From Oscillospiraceae bacterium (GTDB lineage: Bacteria; Bacillota; Clostridia; Oscillospirales; Oscillospiraceae): a stretch of 47,928 nt of DNA. The stretch covers positions 1 to 47,928 of the forward strand of contig SVLO01000015.1 in the NCBI GenBank assembly GCA_015067885.1. Direction: 5' to 3'. The position numbers were made by a program, and so were the translations under genes. This document shows, one piece after another, positions 15,991 to 27,000 of this stretch. Under the pieces are notes generated by a model, which did not search any database, was not told the DNA's origin, and saw only the letters and a list, made by a program, of their open reading frames with translations. Numbering within the stretch: position 1 is the stretch's first letter; every line of letters starts with the position of its first letter.

Positions 15991-16013
15991 TTACCGCCTT
16001 ATTTTTTCATAAT
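15985..16013 (+). promoter_or_regulatory. Promoter of the GH78-like operon
   Basis: TTTACT (15985-15990), a 17-base spacer and CATAAT (16008-16013). The same hexamers and spacing appear at 34031-34059. Both boxes are off-consensus, as expected for activator dependence. Confidence 0.65.
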
Positions 16014-16059
16014 AAAAGGAGAGATTTACAAGCTCCGTTCCCCAAAGGAGGCTATTACA

Positions 16060-18150
16060 TTGCAGCTTGATACCAATACCATCTTTCAATCCGCTCACTG
16101 GATTTTCGCCGCGGACACCTCGCCGGATGTGGTCAACACCTACTTCGACTATCGGGCGACCTTCGTGGTGGAGGACACCGCCGACCTGACCCTCCACCTG
16201 TGCGCCGGAACCCGGTACGCCGTCTACGTCAACGACAAATTCGTGGACTGCGGCCAGTACCCCGGGTACGAGGAGTATCAGGTCTACGACAGCCTGGATA
16301 TTTCCAAGTTCGCCGTTCCCGGCGAGAACACCCTGAAAATCGCCCACTACGTGATGGGTAAGGACTTTCTCACCATCCGCAAGCAGGTCCCCGGCGTCAT
16401 CTTCGCCCTGTGGCAGGGGGACGCCTGTCTGCTGAACAGCACCCCCGAGGTGCTGTCCCGCAAGAACACCCACTACGCGGACGGGGACATGGAGCTGGTC
16501 AACGACGTGCTGGGCTTTGTGTTCAAGTACGACGCCGGCGCCGCCGAGCTGCCCTACGCCAAAAGCGTGTTGGCGGATAAGGAAAAGCACCTGTTTCCCC
16601 GGCCCATTAAGAAGTGCGTTGTGGAGGAGAAGACCGCCGGCACCCTGCGCAATCAGGGCATCTTCCTGGCCGACCGCAGCGACGTGACCACCGCCAAGGC
16701 CATGCTGCGCGACTACCTGTCCAGCCGCCTGGTGCGGGAGCTGCTGACCGTCACCGACGAGGGCACCGCCTGGCAGGTGAAGCAGGGCGAGAAGGCCGAC
16801 GGCGTGTACTTCCTCTTCGACATGGGGCAGGAGTCCGCCGGTTACCTGAATCTGGACTTCGAGGTGCCCGAGGCGTGCGACGTGACCGTCTGCTGGGGCG
16901 AGCATGTGGACGATCTGCGTGTGCGCAGCAGCATCAGCGCCCGCAACTTCGCCGTCCGCTACCGCGCCAAGCCTGGCCGCAACCGTTTCTTTGACCCCTT
17001 TATGCGTATGGGTCTGCGCTATCTGCAGGTGCATATCCACAGCCGCAGCGGCGTGCTGCATGAAATGGGCATCCGTTTTGGGGACTACCCCATGAACATC
17101 AAACCCAACCCCATCCGGGACGGCCTGCACCGCAGGATTTACGACGTGGCGGTGCGCACCCTGCACGTATGCATCCACGAGCATCACGAGGACTGCCCCT
17201 GGCGGGAACAGTCCCTGTACGCCTTTGACAGCCGGGTGCAGATGCTGGCGGGCTACTACGCCTTTGACAACGAGTTCGCCGTGGCCCGGGAGTCCCTGCG
17301 CCTGCTGGGCATGAGCCTGCGGGAGGACGGCCACCTGGAGCTGGGCGCCCCGGGCAAGTTCCCCATCACCATCCCCTCCTTCACCTCCATCTACATCCGT
17401 CAGCTCATGGAGTACATGGAGTACTCCGGGGACAAGGACTTCATCCGGGAGATGTTCCCCGTGGCCAGGGCGGTCACCGAGATGCTGGAGCGGCAGATGG
17501 ACGAAACCGGCCTGCTGCCCAGCTTCGTGGGCAAGCAGTACTGGAACTTCTACTCCTGGAACCCCGGCCTGGGCGGGCTGGAGACCTTTACCGACTCCGC
17601 CCCCTACGAGTGCGCCATGAACGCCTTTGCCTCGGACAGCTTCCGCTGCTTTGCCCGGCTGTGCGACGTGGTGCAGCCGGAGCTGGCCGCCCACTACGAT
17701 GCCCTGCACGAAAAACTCAACGAGAACCTGCACAGGGCCTTCTTCGACCCCCAGCGCAACGTCTACATGGCCCGCACCGACGGCAAGAACCCCGAGCTGT
17801 ACGCCTTTTTGCAGGTGCTGCCCCTCTACGTGGGCGCCACACCTAAAGAGCTGCGGGCCGCCGTCATTGAGAATATGCTCAAGCCGGAGATGATCCCCTG
17901 TATGCTCAGCGCCCGGACCTACGAGTACGACGTGCTGCTGCAGGAGGATGACAAGTACCGCGAGTTCGTCCGCCGGGACGTGGAGGAGACCTGGGGCTAT
18001 ATGCTGTTCCAGGGTGCCACCTCCTTCTGGGAGGTCGCGGCCATCAAGAACACGGACATCTTCAGCTTCAGCCAGGACGGCTCCCTGTGTCACGGCTGGT
18101 CGGGCATGCCCATCTATCTGTACGGCAAATATGACCTGCTGAACGAGTAA
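16060..18150 (+). CDS. GH78-like alpha-L-rhamnosidase-type six-hairpin glycosidase
   Basis: A 696-aa protein. An N-terminal beta-sandwich (FDYRATFVVED; LCAGTRYAVYVNDKFVDCG) matches the rhamnosidase N-domain. The catalytic (alpha/alpha)6 barrel starts near residue 340 with EDCPWREQSLYAFDSR (D378-Q384), the counterpart of the GH78 DCPxRxE block that carries acidic catalytic residues. Late blocks ETWGYMLFQGATSFWE and SLCHGWSGMP are typical of this fold. The family cleaves terminal alpha-L-rhamnose, but relatives have other specificities. There is no signal peptide, so it probably acts on imported oligosaccharides. The start is TTG 16060, supported by AAAGGAGG at 16044-16051. It heads an operon with an SGNH esterase and an RpiB-type isomerase. 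Confidence 0.85.
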   Translation: MQLDTNTIFQSAHWIFAADTSPDVVNTYFDYRATFVVEDTADLTLHLCAGTRYAVYVNDKFVDCGQYPGYEEYQVYDSLDISKFAVPGENTLKIAHYVMGKDFLTIRKQVPGVIFALWQGDACLLNSTPEVLSRKNTHYADGDMELVNDVLGFVFKYDAGAAELPYAKSVLADKEKHLFPRPIKKCVVEEKTAGTLRNQGIFLADRSDVTTAKAMLRDYLSSRLVRELLTVTDEGTAWQVKQGEKADGVYFLFDMGQESAGYLNLDFEVPEACDVTVCWGEHVDDLRVRSSISARNFAVRYRAKPGRNRFFDPFMRMGLRYLQVHIHSRSGVLHEMGIRFGDYPMNIKPNPIRDGLHRRIYDVAVRTLHVCIHEHHEDCPWREQSLYAFDSRVQMLAGYYAFDNEFAVARESLRLLGMSLREDGHLELGAPGKFPITIPSFTSIYIRQLMEYMEYSGDKDFIREMFPVARAVTEMLERQMDETGLLPSFVGKQYWNFYSWNPGLGGLETFTDSAPYECAMNAFASDSFRCFARLCDVVQPELAAHYDALHEKLNENLHRAFFDPQRNVYMARTDGKNPELYAFLQVLPLYVGATPKELRAAVIENMLKPEMIPCMLSARTYEYDVLLQEDDKYREFVRRDVEETWGYMLFQGATSFWEVAAIKNTDIFSFSQDGSLCHGWSGMPIYLYGKYDLLNE

Positions 18151-18162
18151 GGAGGTACTACC

Positions 18163-18885
18163 ATGCGTTTTACGGAAATTCTCAATCAGAAAACCAAGGA
18201 CAATCAGGGGACCCGATCCCCTTTCATCGCCTTTTTGGGGGACAGCGTGACCCAGGGCGTGTTCGAGGTCTATGAGAAAAACAACGAGATGAAGTGCGTC
18301 TTTGACAGCATGTACGGCTACCCCGAGAAGCTGCGCCAGCTTTTGGCCATGCTGTGGCCCAACGCCCCGGTGTCCATCTTCAACGCCGGCGTGGACGGCA
18401 GCGGCGCCCCCAAGGGTTGGGAGCGGTTCCAGCGGGACGTGCTGCCCCTGAAGCCCGACCTGCTTATCGTGTGCTTCGGCCTGAACGACGTCCACTACCT
18501 GAACGAGGGCCTTGCCAAGTACAAGGAAGCGCTGCACAACATCTTCTCCGCCGCCAAGCAGGCGGATATCGAGGTCATTTTCATGACCCCCAACATGATG
18601 AACACCCACTCCGACTACGTGGGGGAGGGACCCATCCTGGCCCCCCACGGCCCCATGTTCGCCCAGCGGCAGCTTAACGGCGAGTTCGACGCCTACATCG
18701 ACGCCGCCCGTCAGGTGTGCAAGGAAGAGGATGTCATCCTGTGCGACTGCTACGCCATTTGGAAGAATATGTACGAAAAGGGCGTGGACACCACCGCCCT
18801 GCTGTGCAACGGCCTGAACCATCCCACGCGCAAAATGCACGAACTGTTTGCCTGGCAGCTGGTGCATACCATACTGAACAACTGA
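18163..18885 (+). CDS. SGNH/GDSL-family hydrolase (probable carbohydrate esterase)
   Basis: A 240-aa protein. Block I FLGDSVTQG carries the predicted nucleophile S28. Block III is FGLND with N108. Block V ends LNHPT with the catalytic H220, preceded by Asn rather than the usual Asp pattern. The glycine between blocks I and III lies in AGVDGSG. There is no signal peptide, so it is probably cytoplasmic. In operons with glycosidases, such enzymes usually remove acetyl groups from oligosaccharides; that role is inference here. ATG 18163 follows AAGGAGG with 12 bases between genes, so it is co-transcribed with the GH78-like gene. Confidence 0.85.
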   Translation: MRFTEILNQKTKDNQGTRSPFIAFLGDSVTQGVFEVYEKNNEMKCVFDSMYGYPEKLRQLLAMLWPNAPVSIFNAGVDGSGAPKGWERFQRDVLPLKPDLLIVCFGLNDVHYLNEGLAKYKEALHNIFSAAKQADIEVIFMTPNMMNTHSDYVGEGPILAPHGPMFAQRQLNGEFDAYIDAARQVCKEEDVILCDCYAIWKNMYEKGVDTTALLCNGLNHPTRKMHELFAWQLVHTILNN

Positions 18886-18903
18886 TTTAAGGAGGAATTC
18901 ACG

Positions 18904-19509
18904 ATGAAACTGGTAAAAGACAAGCAACTGCTTATGGCCGCCGACTTCGCCGGCTACCCCCTGAAGGAGGCCATCAAGGAGTACCTGGAGAAGAAGGGCT
19001 GGACCATCACCGACATCGGCGTGAAGGCTGACTCCGATCCCGACGACACCGAGCTGATGTTCCATCGCATCGGTCTGCGTGTGGGCGCCATGATCGCCGA
19101 GCAGGAGTTTGAGCGTGCCATGATCTTCTGCGGCACCGGCATGGGCATCCACATCGCCGCTAGCAAGTGTCCCGGCGTCCACGCCGGCGTGGTGGAGTCC
19201 GTCCCCGCCGCCTTCCGCGCTATCTCCGGCAACGGCGTCAACGTGCTGGCCATGGGCGCCTTCTACGTCACCCCCGAGCTGGGCAAGCAGTGCGCCGACG
19301 CCTACCTGTACAACGATTTCGGCAGCGGCTGGGAGTGGTGGCCCGACTTCGACCGCTTCCATCAGATCGCCATTGACGAGCTGAATGCCTTTGATTACGA
19401 GGCGTACAAGGCCAACGGCTTCAAGCTGAACCATCTGGACGACTGCGGCTGCCAGTTGTACGACCGCCCCGAGGGTCTGTCCCCCATCCCCATGACCCGC
19501 CAGCGGTGA
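18904..19509 (+). CDS. RpiB/LacA/LacB-family sugar-phosphate isomerase
   Basis: A 201-aa protein. The N-terminus (LMAADFAGYPLKEAI) and CGTGMGIHIAASK, with the predicted catalytic cysteine C76, are the hallmarks of RpiB/LacAB isomerases, which interconvert aldose and ketose phosphates. HAGVVESVPAAFRAISGNGVNVLAMG is the usual second block; written in parts, ESVPAAF and NGVNVLAMG are the key words. It is about 50 residues longer than RpiB, with an aromatic-rich extension (SGWEWWPDFDRF) and a C-terminal tail with CGC, so the substrate may differ from ribose-5-phosphate. AAGGAGG precedes ATG 18904. It is the last gene of the operon and presumably processes the sugar released upstream (inference). 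Confidence 0.85.
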   Translation: MKLVKDKQLLMAADFAGYPLKEAIKEYLEKKGWTITDIGVKADSDPDDTELMFHRIGLRVGAMIAEQEFERAMIFCGTGMGIHIAASKCPGVHAGVVESVPAAFRAISGNGVNVLAMGAFYVTPELGKQCADAYLYNDFGSGWEWWPDFDRFHQIAIDELNAFDYEAYKANGFKLNHLDDCGCQLYDRPEGLSPIPMTRQR

Positions 19510-19541
19510 TGGGAGCCGGCACGGCACAAATCAAGAAGACA

Positions 19542-19580
19542 AAACGCCCGACAGTCCAAGGGACTGTCGGGCGTTTATTT
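19542..19580 (+). terminator. Intrinsic terminator of the GH78-like operon
   Basis: A 16-bp perfect stem (19542-19557 with 19561-19576), loop AAG, then ATTTTG. It lies 32 bases after the isomerase stop. Confidence 0.9.
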
Positions 19581-19642
19581 TGTATAAAGGTCGTGGGGAG
19601 GGAAGACCCCGGTCCGCCATACCGGGTACGGCACCCCAAACC

Positions 19643-19742
19643 GGGCGGCCACACGGGGCCGCCCCTGTTGCTGCGAATCATCGGATTTTGCATAGGGGCC
19701 GGCGCCCCGACGGTCCAAAAAGCCTTCCCCTCAAGGGGAAGG
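19643..19742. repeat. Cluster of short GC-rich palindromes (REP-like)
   Basis: Two stem-loops are clear: GGGCGGCC/GGCCGCCC at 19643-19664, and CCTTCCCCT/AGGGGAAGG at 19723-19742. The self-complementary GGGGCCGGCGCCCC lies between them, around 19695-19708. No coding signal is present. The look is of intergenic repetitive palindromes; whether they recur in this genome cannot be told from one window. Confidence 0.5.
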
Positions 19743-19756
19743 TATATCGGGGCAGC

Positions 19757-20668
19757 TCATTCCTTCGCGCGGGTGCGGCGGTATTCGGACGGTGTTTGGC
19801 CGAAATGGTCGGCGAAGGCCTTAAAAAACGCACGGTAGGAGCTGTAACCCACCTGCTCCGCAATGGCCTTCAGGGACAGGTCGGTGGTGTCCATAAGCAG
19901 CCGGCTCTTTTTCAGCTTGGTTTGGATCAGCTTTTCCTGGAAGGAAATACCGTAATATTGCTTGACCACCCGCCGGGCCTGGACGGTGCTGAGGTGCAGA
20001 CACAGGGCCAGCAGAGAGAGCGTAGCCTCTTCTACGGGCAGACTGTTGAAGAAGCTGTCCAAAATAGCCGTGTAAAAGATCTGCGGCACGCTGTCGCACA
20101 GGCGGTGCTCCAGATCGGTGGGCGGGTCGATTTGAAACGGCTGGGATAGGTCGGAAACGGGGGCATCCAAAAGACAGCGCAGCAGTTGGGTGTAAAACAC
20201 CTGGAGCAGGGCGTCGATGGCGGTGTCGTACATGGACCGGCGGAGGGCAAATTCCTGCCGGATCAGATTCAGGACGGACAGCAGCGTTTCCTGCCCCTGC
20301 AGAAGGACCGGGGAGGAAATCCGGTCCCGCAGGCGGGAGTACAGGGGTGCGTCCTGCCTGTCGGGGACGAAGGAGAAATGAAAGGAGTACAAAACCGCGT
20401 CCGGGGACAGCCGGGATACGTTGTGACGAAGGCCGTCGCCCACCAGCAGGATGTCGGAGCGGTTGCAGATGTACTCCTGTTCACCGCAGCGGGCGGTGCA
20501 TTGCCCCTGATTTATGAAAAAGAGTTCGCAGTTCAAATGGGTGTGAGGCGTGGAGGGCGTGGAGGGCGGCTGGTGGCGCATGATGCCGACGCTGAATATG
20601 GTTTGAATGTGCAGACCGGCCAGCTCGGTGGTGGCGCAGATAATATTGGGTTCCAGGAACCAAAACAT
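19757..20668 (-). CDS. AraC-family regulator 2 (cupin type, divergent from giant exoprotein 1)
   Basis: A 303-aa protein. An N-terminal cupin sensor has THLNCELFFINQG (the ligand-pocket His/Glu pattern), followed by a helical linker. The C-terminal double HTH is clear (LSLLALCLHLSTVQARRV; LSLKAIAEQVGYSSYRAFFKAF, key words AEQVGYSS and FGQTPSEYRR). It belongs to a different AraC subgroup from regulators 1 and 3. ATG at 20666-20668 has AAAGGGG 8 bases upstream. It is divergent from the SLH-anchored protein at 21001 across 332 bases containing a 15-bp direct repeat, so it is the likely controller of that gene (inference). Confidence 0.88.
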   Translation of the reverse strand: MFWFLEPNIICATTELAGLHIQTIFSVGIMRHQPPSTPSTPHTHLNCELFFINQGQCTARCGEQEYICNRSDILLVGDGLRHNVSRLSPDAVLYSFHFSFVPDRQDAPLYSRLRDRISSPVLLQGQETLLSVLNLIRQEFALRRSMYDTAIDALLQVFYTQLLRCLLDAPVSDLSQPFQIDPPTDLEHRLCDSVPQIFYTAILDSFFNSLPVEEATLSLLALCLHLSTVQARRVVKQYYGISFQEKLIQTKLKKSRLLMDTTDLSLKAIAEQVGYSSYRAFFKAFADHFGQTPSEYRRTRAKE

Positions 20669-20691
20669 CCAAATATCCCCTTTCCAAACAG

Positions 20692-20734
20692 GCTATCAGA
20701 GGTCGCTGCACTGCATACTATGAACGCTGATAGC
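20692..20734 (-). promoter_or_regulatory. Inverted repeat in the leader of AraC regulator 2
   Basis: GCTATCAG (20692-20699) and CTGATAGC (20727-20734) are perfect inverted copies 27 bases apart. They lie between the promoter and the start codon, so this is either a leader hairpin or an autoregulatory operator. Confidence 0.5.
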
Positions 20735-20751
20735 ATTGAAAACACAATCAA

Positions 20752-20780
20752 AATATACTACACTAACAATAGGATAGCAA
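20752..20780 (-). promoter_or_regulatory. Promoter of AraC regulator 2
   Basis: On the minus strand, TTGCTA (20775-20780), 17 bases and TATATT (20752-20757), giving a leader of about 75 bases. Confidence 0.6.
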
Positions 20781-20811
20781 GTGTTTTTTACCTGTGGCCG
20801 CAGCGAAAATG

Positions 20812-20830
20812 GCCGGACGGAGGGTCCGGC
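20812..20830. repeat. Small hairpin in the divergent region
   Basis: GCCGGAC and GTCCGGC form a perfect 7-bp stem around a 5-base loop, midway between the two divergent promoters. No T-run follows. Its role is unknown. Confidence 0.5.
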
Positions 20831-20866
20831 TCCCAGCCTACCGATTCGTGATTTGGGGCAAAAATA

Positions 20867-20902
20867 GCAAAAAGTCCATGTTTTTCCGCAAAAAGTCCAT
20901 GT
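20867..20902 (+). promoter_or_regulatory. Two-copy 15-bp direct repeat, likely AraC operator
   Basis: GCAAAAAGTCCATGT occurs exactly at 20867-20881 and 20888-20902, a 21-base period that is two helical turns. The second copy ends at the expected -35 of the giant-exoprotein promoter, the standard geometry for an AraC activator site. Confidence 0.7.
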
Positions 20903-20929
20903 ACACGGGGCAATCGGCTAGGGTAAAAT
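20901..20929 (+). promoter_or_regulatory. Weak, activator-type promoter of giant exoprotein 1
   Basis: A TAAAAT -10 at 20924-20929 with no recognisable -35 (GTACAC at 20901-20906). The missing -35 next to the direct repeat fits activator dependence. Confidence 0.45.
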
Positions 20930-21000
20930 TAGAAAAAACGACAGGGGCGGCACACGGCACCCTGTCCGCAAAACAAAGGAAAGAAAGAGGAGGAAACAAC

Positions 21001-24000
21001 ATGAAGAAAGCAACATCGTTCCTGCTGGCTCTGGTGATGCTGGCATCCATGCTGCCCGGTGCGGCCCTGCCCGCAGCGGCGGCGGAGACCACCGGCACCC
21101 TGGACGCCTACTACACCTACGCCGAAACCACCGTGGATGGCAAGCTGAACGACGGCAAGTGGCTGCTGAATGACAAGATCGGCGCCACCCCCGTCATGCT
21201 GCTGTGCGACGAGGAGAACCTGTACATCGGCCTGCAGACCGCGGAAAAGACGGCACAGTTCACCATCGAGGGTGTCACGGTGCAGGTGGACTTTTCCGCC
21301 GGCACCGTCACCGCCGACGGCAACGCCGGCTCCGCCGCGGTGGATGCTGCCGCCGGCACTGCCGAGGCGAAGATCTCTCTGGCCGCCCTGGGCATGACCT
21401 ACGACCCCGGCCAGACCCTGAGCTTCGGGGCCAAGATCGGCTCCGACAGCTTTGCGGGCAAGCTGAACTTCGCCCACGACGCCATGCTGATGGTGGACGA
21501 CTTCGCCAACACCAAGGACAAGACCTACGCCAGCTCCATGAACAAGGTCAATGACGAGGTCTACGTGGTGGAGGAGAACGGCTCCCTGCACTATCAGACC
21601 AACACCATGACCGACAAGGGCACCGATGGCCGCATCGGCTGGATGACCGAGCGGTTTGCCACGGGCCTTGATTTGACCAAGGGTATGGAACTGGTGCTGA
21701 ACGTGGACTTCAACGACCTGATCGTTGTGGACCCGGCCATGAAGGCCTACTGGGGCGTGACCGGCTTCAGCATTTACAACTACGTGGGCAACCTGTGGGG
21801 CCATGGCTTCCACGCTGATGCCGACGGCAACATCTACGTGGCCCAGTATGAGGAGGCCCACGACTGGGCCAAGCGGTTTGACACCGGCCTGGACCTGCCC
21901 GCCAAGAACACCAATATCCGTATCGTGATCACCGACGAGTTTACGGCGGAGATCTATGTCAACGGCAAGCTGGTGGGTGACTTCCCCACCACCAGCCGTA
22001 AGGGTACCACTTCCAGCAGCAGCGCCAGCCTGTACCTGTGGGCTGCCACCGGCCGCCGTGACCTGACCGCCACCCGCAAGAATGACGTGCTGGTCCACGA
22101 TATGCACATCACCCAGGCGGCTCCCGCTGCCCAGCTGACGGCGGAGGCCGTGGCTCCGGGCATGGTGACCCTGGACGGCAACCCCAACGAGTCCTTCTGG
22201 ACCCTGAGCGGCAGCGTGGACAAGACCCGCTTCGGTACCCTGGTGGACGAGGAAAAGCTGTACATCGCCCTGGACAGCCAGGAGAGCGCGGTGAACTTCA
22301 CCTTTGGCGAGGCCAAGGCCAAGGCCACCCTGGGCAAGAGTCCCAAGTTCGAGCTGGGCTTCACCATGGGCAGCGAGATGAAGGGCAACGGCAAGGGCCA
22401 GTATGAGATCGCCATCCCCCTGAAGCTGCTGCAGCAGGAGGGGGCCAACGGACAGAAGCTGGCCATGGGCCTGTCCTCCGGCAGCAAGACCCGCTCCTTC
22501 CAGTTGACCCTGGGCGGCGGCGTGGTGCTGAAGCAGACCGTGTACGCCCCCGCCTCCGGCGACGGCAAGAACGACGCCGTGGCCTATCTGGACGCCGCCG
22601 GCCTGAAGCTGGACGGTAAGATCAAGGACCTGCAGTGGTACACCCCCTACAAGGCCGCTGGCCCCGAGGAGGCTGCCGGTGCGGAGTTCGGCTTCCAGTG
22701 GGACGCCAAGAATCTGTACGTGGGCGCCCAGGTGTTTACCACCGCCCGGGCCGACAAGCTGGAGCTGACCGTGGGCGGCAAGACTGTGACCGCCGACCTG
22801 GTCGCCGAGACCGCCACCGCGGGCAAGGTGTACCTGGCCGGTCAGACCCTGGAGTGGGCCATCCCCCTGAGCGAGGTGGGTCTGTCCGGTCTGAACGCCG
22901 AGACCACCTATGACCTGAAGCTGACCAACGCCGACGGCACCACCAAGCTGTACGGCAGCCTGAAGCTCGTCGGTACCAGCGTGGTGCTGGGCGATACCGC
23001 CAGTGACCTGACCACCAAGGACTACACCTTCCGATACACCCCTGCGGAAGCCACCTGGAAGCAGGCGGACGGCTATCAGCACCTGTATGTGGATCCCAGT
23101 CAGAAGGATACCACCGTCAGCTACGAGCACTACGCGCTGCCTACTCTGAATGGCAACGCCTATGACTTCACTGTGGATCTGGAGGTGCGCGCTCTGCCCA
23201 GCATCACCGGCTCCTTCGCCTGGCGCGGTCTGTGCTGGGAGATTCGTCAGGAGAAGCTGCAGGCCCGCTTTGCTCTGCGCGACGACGGTAACGGCAACAT
23301 CCTGATGGACTCTCTGTACATTGACTCCACTGCCACCGTGGACACCGGTAAGAATCTGGGTGACCGGTTCACCTTCACCATCTCCGTGGATAACAACAAC
23401 ACGCCCAGCCTGTACATTGACGGCGAGCTGGTGCACACCTTTGTGCCTCTGGACCGCACGGTGTTTACCATCGTGGACTCCATCCCTATGCCTCAGCTGC
23501 GCTGCGACCTGACCTACAGCTATGTGGGTCCCAACGCCAAGGGTGAGTTCCTGGGCATTGACGTGGATATCTTTAATACCCTGTGGACCCAGGCCGGTCA
23601 GCAGGATGATGGTGCCATTGCCACCAGCGCCATCGAGACCCTGACCGAGGAGGGCGTGCTGGCCGGCAGCGACCCTGAGGACGTGACCCGGCTGAATCTG
23701 ATCAAGCAGGTCAGCTTCCCTGCCAGCGGCATCACCGTGCCCATTACCTGGCGCGCCGTGGACAACGCCACCGGTACGATTACCCCCAACGTGAACACCG
23801 ACACCGGTGCCGTCACCCGCAGTACCAAGCCCCTGTCCTTTGACCTGATTGCCACCGCCACCTACGGCTCTGCCAGCGCGTCCAAGACCTTCACCTTTGC
23901 CACCAAGGGTCAGGCCACTTCCGGCAACGTGGCCCTGCTGGTGAAGGACGACGACCCCCGCGTGGGCGTGGCCACCGACTTCACCGTGGACAGCTATGAG

Positions 24001-27000
24001 TACTTCGACACCGCCCACAACAGCCTTGTGGTGGATCAGGGCAGCGTGAAGGCCTTCAACCGCATCGTGCTGCACGATATGGACGAGTACTCCCGCGTGG
24101 GTCAGCGCCATCTGGGTGTGTTCGTCAGTAACGACGGCAAGACCTATACCAAGGTCACCGGCTGGCTGATGACCCAGACCGGCAAGGACTACACCATCTA
24201 CAACCTCAATGAGAGCGCCCGCTATGTGAAGGTGCACACCTATCACGACGCGCTGGACATGACCGGGGAGAAGCCCAGCTTCTACAACTCCATCCAGTCC
24301 CTGATCACCGTCAGCAACGAGCCGTACCTGCCCGGTGCCAACGGCGCCTTCGCCCACAAGGCGGACGTGTCTGTGACCACCGGCGAGAAGGACAGCCCCG
24401 TGTATATCTCCCTTGCTCAGCTGGGCGCCAAGGCCGGCCAGTATAAGGCCGACGCCAGCGACTTCCGCTTCACCGTGGGCGACACCGTGCTGGCCCACTG
24501 GTACAACGGCAAGGACGGCTTCTACGTCCGCGTGCCCGCCGTGCCCGCCACCGTCACCGCCCAGTGGGGCTGCAGCTCGGCCAAGGACTTCTCCGACCCC
24601 GAGACCGTGTTTGAGGTGACCTACGGCAACGTGTCCCTCATCAACCTGTCCAAGGAGACCTACGAGACCTTTGGCACCTATGATGCCATCGACTCTCACG
24701 CCCGTCCCTTTACCTTCCCCGACGGCACCGTCATCGTGGCTTCCCGTCGCGAGGGCACCGATGCCGATATCGCCGTATACCGCTCCACCGACGGCGGCCG
24801 CACCTTCACCACCCGTCCTGTGCTGGCCTACCCCGAAGATCCTGAAAGCGGCCTGAAGGGTGCCGGCTACCGCGGCTCCGGCTTCGGCGGCTATATGTGG
24901 GACGAGGAACTGCAGCGCCTGTACATTATCGGCTACAGTGGCCGTACCGACGATACCGAGAATGACTATCGCCTGTGCCTGACCTACTCCGACGACTACG
25001 GCAAGACCTGGTCCGAGGTGCGCCACATCACCAACCCTGTCATGCCTAAAGTCAAGGAAAACGACTATATCATTCAGAATGCGCCCCCTGCAGGTGTGAC
25101 CCGCGCCATTCTGTACTGCGACGGTCTGCGGCTGCAGGGCGCCGATGGCGAGGGTCCCAACGTGGACTATGTCATCGTCCACGCGCTGGCTGACCGGAAC
25201 GCCGGCCGCAATGTGACCTCTGCCATTTACTCCAAGGACGGCGGTAACACCTGGATTGCCAGCGATACCCTGATGCATATGAACATTCCCGCTCATGGCC
25301 CCATTTGGCTCAACGGCACGGAGAGCTACAACAGCGAAAACGGCCTGTCCGAGACCGGCTTTGCCCAGCTGGACGACGGCAGCCTGTACATCGTCATTCG
25401 TGCCCAGCAGAAGGGTAACTTCTACCTGTGGGAGGCACGTTCTACCGACTTTGGCAAGACCTGGACTGCCGGTTACTCCAAGATTATTTCCTCCAACACC
25501 TCTCCCGTGCTGGCCAAGTACGGCGAGGATCGGCTGATTCTGCACTCCAGCCGTAACTCTATCGGTATGAATGCCTTCCGCCGCACCCCCATGCACATCG
25601 GTCTGTCCAGTGACAACTATCAGACCTTTGACCGCTACCTGGATCTGACTTTCGCCACCTCCTTTGACAGCGTGCAGGACGGTCAGCTGCGTATGACCCA
25701 GCCCGGTATGGGCATCAGCCCCGACGGCAAGGAGATCTTCGTCAGCTGGTACGACCACACCTACAAGGATAAGGGCTACGCCGTGGACACCTCCGCCGGC
25801 TTCCTGGTGGAGGACTTCGACCAGATGATCTACGGCACCAAGGGCGGCTACGACGACTTTGAGGATGCCTCTTTGAAGTATCAGGGCTGGCTGCGTGACC
25901 TGGCCGGTACCATTGAACTGTCGAAGGAGGCCTCCGCCTCCGGCATGCACTCCATGAAGGTGGTGGATGCCAACAGCTCCGCTCCCACCCACGCCGTGCG
26001 TCAGGTGCCTGCTATGAAGGCCGGTACCATCGGCGCCAAGATCATGGTGCCCGCGGACAACAAGAGTGAGTTTGCCTTTGAAATCAAGGCGGCTTACAAC
26101 TTCGTCTACCTGCGCCACGCTTTGGCCTCCGTGGTCTTCAGCCCCGACGGCACCGTCAGCCTGGGCTATGACAGCGGCAAGAAGGCTGTGGCCAAGGTGA
26201 CCCCCGGCACCTGGAATGACATCGCCGTCAGCTTTGACATCGGTGCCGACACCGGCGCGCTGTACATCAACGGCGCCAAGGTCAGCGACATCAAGCTCAA
26301 GCACGACCAGACCACTGAGGTTTGGATGAAGGACGGCGATTACCAGTCCCGGACCGATGTGGATGTCATCCGCGAAATCACCGCCGTGGAGTTCCTCCAG
26401 CTGGAGGCCACCCGTGAAAACGGCGACAGCCTGTACGTGGACGACTTCTATGCCATCGAGCTGACCACCCCCCTGAACCGGGCCACCGACAACATCGCCT
26501 TTGACGACGTGAAGCAGGGCGACTGGTACTACGACGCCGTCAGCTTCGCCGTGGAAAACGGCATCATGAGCGGCTACAACGCCACCACCTTCGGCCCCAA
26601 CGACACGCTGAACCGCGCCATGGTGGTGCAGGTGCTGTACAACAAGGAGGGCCAGCCTGACCTGAACGGCGCCAAGCACAGCTTCTCCGACGTGCCTGCC
26701 AGCCAGTGGTTCAACAACGCTGTGACCTGGGGTTCCAATCGCGGCGTGGTGTCCGGCTTCGGCGGCGGCGTGTTCAAGCCGGAGGACGCCGTCACCATCG
26801 AGCAGGTGGCTGTCATCCTGCGCAACTACTCCGGTACCCCCAACGGCAGCGGCGACCTGTCCAAGGTGGGTAATTACAGCGATTGGGCGGCCGATGCCCT
26901 GAAGTGGGCGGTGGAGAAGGGACTGCTTGACAACGTTCCCTTCACCAACGCCACCGAAAAGGCCACCCGCGCCCAGACGGCGCAGATCTTGACCAACTAT

